Shown here: positions 62,264 through 64,000 of the stretch, piece by piece
Numbering within the stretch: position 1 is the stretch's first letter
How the letters are laid out: each line of letters starts with the position of its first letter
Assembly: GCF_022965805.1 (NCBI RefSeq)
Contig: NC_133106.1
Location: 30,493,913 to 30,557,912 of the forward strand
Length of the DNA stretch: 64,000 nucleotides
Source: Primulina eburnea
Taxonomy: Eukaryota > Streptophyta > Magnoliopsida > Lamiales > Gesneriaceae
Reading direction: 5' to 3'
Program-made: the position numbers and the translations under genes
The notes under the pieces: generated by a model
The model's database searches: none
Told to the model about the DNA's origin: nothing
What the model saw: only the letters and a program-made list of their open reading frames with translations

Positions 62264-62714
62264 TTTAGCACTATCAAGTCAGCAACAACCGATATGGAAA
62301 AGAAATTGCAGACTGCAGAAAGAGTTCCAAATTTAACCCAATAATGAAATAACTAAAGCGTAAGAATAAATATAAGAAACCTCAAGAGCCAAGACAAAAG
62401 TACATGGAATAGTATTAGCAACAACCGATATGGAATGCACAAGCCCAAATTCAGAAAGCCAAATCAAGGAAACCACAAAACTTGCAAATGAGTCACAAAT
62501 AAAACTCTTGTTCAATTCCTAATATTTCTCCACAACCCAGCAGATGGTCAATTTTTTTATCAAACCTCCAAACCAACCAATGAACGCAGGCAGGTTTTCG
62601 GAGGTGACGCCTTTTCGACGGTGGCGGAGTGGTGACGACAGTCATGGTGGTGAGAGGCAGCTTTTCGAAGGTGAAGATTATTGGGGAAATGAATTATTGG
62701 GGAAATGAATTGGG
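62264..62714. other. MULE interior between extra gene and right TIR
   Basis: Presumed leader/promoter of the minus-strand gene. Imperfect duplicates of GCAACAACCGATATGGAA at about 62283 and 62420. No further coding region. Confidence 0.35.
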
Positions 62715-62897
62715 GAAATGCTCTGTTGAGCTATTTTCTTTTTTTTTTTAAAAGAAAGAAAGGGTTAAACTATTAACCATAGTAACACAAAAGGCTGCAT
62801 TTCAAAGTCGATTTGCAATTTTTTTTTTAAATAAAGTGCCACGTGTCAGCATCCCACTGGGTTAGGACACAGCCCTAACGCCAGCATCGAATTAACC
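62715..62897 (-). repeat. MULE right terminal inverted repeat
   Basis: Reverse complement of the left repeat with a few substitutions (for example GGTTAGGACACAGCC versus GGCTGTGCCCTAACC). Upstream of the minus-strand RNase H1 N-domain gene and could supply its promoter. Confidence 0.9.
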
Positions 62898-62906
62898 CAT
62901 AGCAAC

Positions 62907-63422
62907 ACAAGAATCTAATTATTTTTTTCTGTTTTTATGCTTTCAATAAATTTTGGGTACCCTAACACTACCCATAAATTTTCTATTACCCGAAATTCGG
63001 GTAGTAAAAACACTGCCCGGTTTTCCGTATGCAACCCGAAAATACCCAAACCCGAGAAACATGACCTCTCACAACAAAATGAGTAAGATTTTCATCTTAT
63101 TATAACTTGTCTAAATAAATGCTTTTAAAAGAGGAGAAAAGTAGAAGGCACATCGAGAATCACAAAATGACAGTCCATGTTAGGTTGTTCCAAAGTACAG
63201 ATAGGCTCCTCTTGAAACGGAAGATAAAAAACGCAACCAAAAGGAAAGAAGGATTAGTTTCAAAACAAAAAAGACACCCAAAGAAAATGTCCCTCCAAAC
63301 AAAAATAGGAAACGAAATGGGAAGCATTTGCTTCTGTTACAAAAACTTGCTCGCTCGAAACGTTTGAGGACAAGTTATTTCATCAAATGCCACAGGTTCT
63401 AATCCGGGCGGGTGTTATTTCA
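62907..63422. other. Intergenic; 3' flank of G3BP-like gene
   Basis: Includes a short repeat-like CCCGAAATTCGGGTAGT palindrome near 62990. The ORF at 63119-63367 has no recognisable features. Part is probably 3' UTR of the minus-strand gene. Confidence 0.4.
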
Positions 63423-63859
63423 TCATATGCCACGGAAACCATTGGCTCTTAAGCGGCTGCTGTTGTCACTGCCATTTTGGTCGCCTCCCCTTCCAAAAGT
63501 CCTTCCACCAAGCGCCCCTCTGCCTCGGCCCCTTCCGCCTAATCAATCAAGAAAAATCAAAAGCAGCAACATATTATCAAATAACAATAGCCAGGTGTAT
63601 ATATAGATAATGGACTGTGCTCCAGACAGCATTAATTAAACAATGATAAAACTTTCTGATTCATATTATCAAAAAATTGATTATATACAAGGAAGAATTA
63701 ATACGATCACAGGGGATTTCTTTTATATTCGAGTAAAAGGAAAATCTAATTCTTCATTTGGTGGAGTTTGAGATACATACGTCCACCACGAGTTGGGCCA
63801 CTATTCGGTCTCCTCTCCTCAATATACACTTGCCTTCCGGCCAATTGAATCGGAGAAGC
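63423..63859 (-). CDS. G3BP-like NTF2/RRM RNA-binding protein, 3' exons (partial)
   Basis: Plant G3BP-like proteins (NTF2-like domain plus RRM plus RGG tail) act in stress-granule and mRNA biology in the cytoplasm. Only the last two exons are in the window: 63859-63781 (end of RRM: ASPIQLAGRQVYIEERRPNS then PTRGG, donor C|GTATGT) and 63538-63423 (GRGRGRGALGGRTFGRGGDQ... ending NGFRGI and TGA). Phase 1 joins correctly across the intron. The RGG-rich tail is typical. Upstream exons lie beyond 64000 or in the unread intron from 63860. NTF2 identity is inferred from the tail alone. Confidence 0.7.
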
Positions 63860-64000
63860 CTAGGAAACAGGAAAATTCTAATCAGATACCTAGCACATAG
63901 TTGATGTCAAAAAATATAGATTGAGAATTAAGTAGAACTTCACAACCATATCACATCAGACACCCAAAACTAATCCTAAATGGAACAGATCGGTACGGAT
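63860..64000 (-). other. Intron of G3BP-like gene running off the window
   Basis: Sequence upstream of the acceptor TTTCCTAG at 63860; no exon recognised before the window end. Confidence 0.5.

Larger units (their letters stand above)
57316..62897. mobile_element. Full-length Mutator-like element (MULE) with transposase, extra gene and captured fragments
   Basis: Inverted repeats of about 182 bp (57316-57497 and 62715-62897) start GGTTAATTCGATGC and end GCTCAACAGAGCATTTC, differing at few positions. CATAGCAAC flanks both ends (57307-57315 and 62898-62906), the 9-bp target duplication expected for Mutator elements. Inside: a FAR1-type transposase (+), fragments resembling a choline-transporter-like gene (+) and chlorophyll synthase (-), and an RNase H1 N-domain gene (-). 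Transposase lesions imply that this copy cannot move by itself, while the similar TIRs imply it moved fairly recently. Confidence 0.9.

Overview
This is a repeat-rich, AT-rich stretch of a eudicot nuclear genome. Split genes with GT-AG introns, plant regulators (a phytochrome-interacting bHLH, an AUX/IAA repressor, a CLV1-type receptor kinase), Ty3/gypsy LTRs, a FAR1-type Mutator element and many MITEs all say flowering plant. The repeat style (palindromic GTGAGACGGTCTCAC MITEs, LTRs with CCGCGG motifs) is compatible with an asterid such as a Lamiales species, but that is a guess from memory.

Layout. 0-7 kb: an endogenous pararetrovirus-like movement-protein fragment, a small unrecognised three-exon gene, and a PIF1-like bHLH gene on the minus strand. 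7-22 kb: MITEs, an organelle-like patch, a foldback element, and an old degraded retroelement (about 11.5-18.6 kb) that has taken up a Harbinger-like element, a near-perfect TRIM and a solo LTR; then a degraded gypsy element. 22-27 kb: three gene loci, namely mitochondrial ribosomal protein mS33 (+), a small single-pass membrane protein possibly of complex I (-), and a truncated S-nitrosoglutathione reductase/class III ADH gene (+) sharing a promoter region with it. 28.7-34.2 kb: a gypsy element with one LTR and almost full gag-pol. 38.3-44.4 kb: a complete PXL2/MIK1-like receptor kinase (+) and a complete IAA11-like AUX/IAA gene (-), convergent. 45.3-54.0 kb: three nested retroelements, each of the two inner ones bounded by an exact target-site duplication. 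57.3-62.9 kb: a full-length Mutator-like element with 182-bp inverted repeats and a 9-bp target-site duplication. 63.4 kb to the end: the 3' end of a G3BP-like NTF2/RRM gene (-).

Most unusual content. The MULE carries, besides a FAR1-type transposase with two lesions, a convergent gene encoding an RNase H1 N-terminal (viroplasmin/hybrid-binding) domain plus a coiled coil but no RNase H catalytic domain, and fragments resembling chlorophyll synthase and a choline-transporter-like protein. Two copies of one gypsy family occur as complementary deletion derivatives (one lacks the 3' LTR, the other lacks pol); their LTRs hold a 69-bp tandem array with ACACGT cores directly upstream of a TATA box. 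A solo LTR contains a large inverted duplication of its own promoter.

The host genes are independent loci, not an operon. PIF1, AUX/IAA and a CLE-type receptor are all developmental regulators, but nothing in the sequence shows that they act together. All calls are from reading the sequence; no database search was possible.
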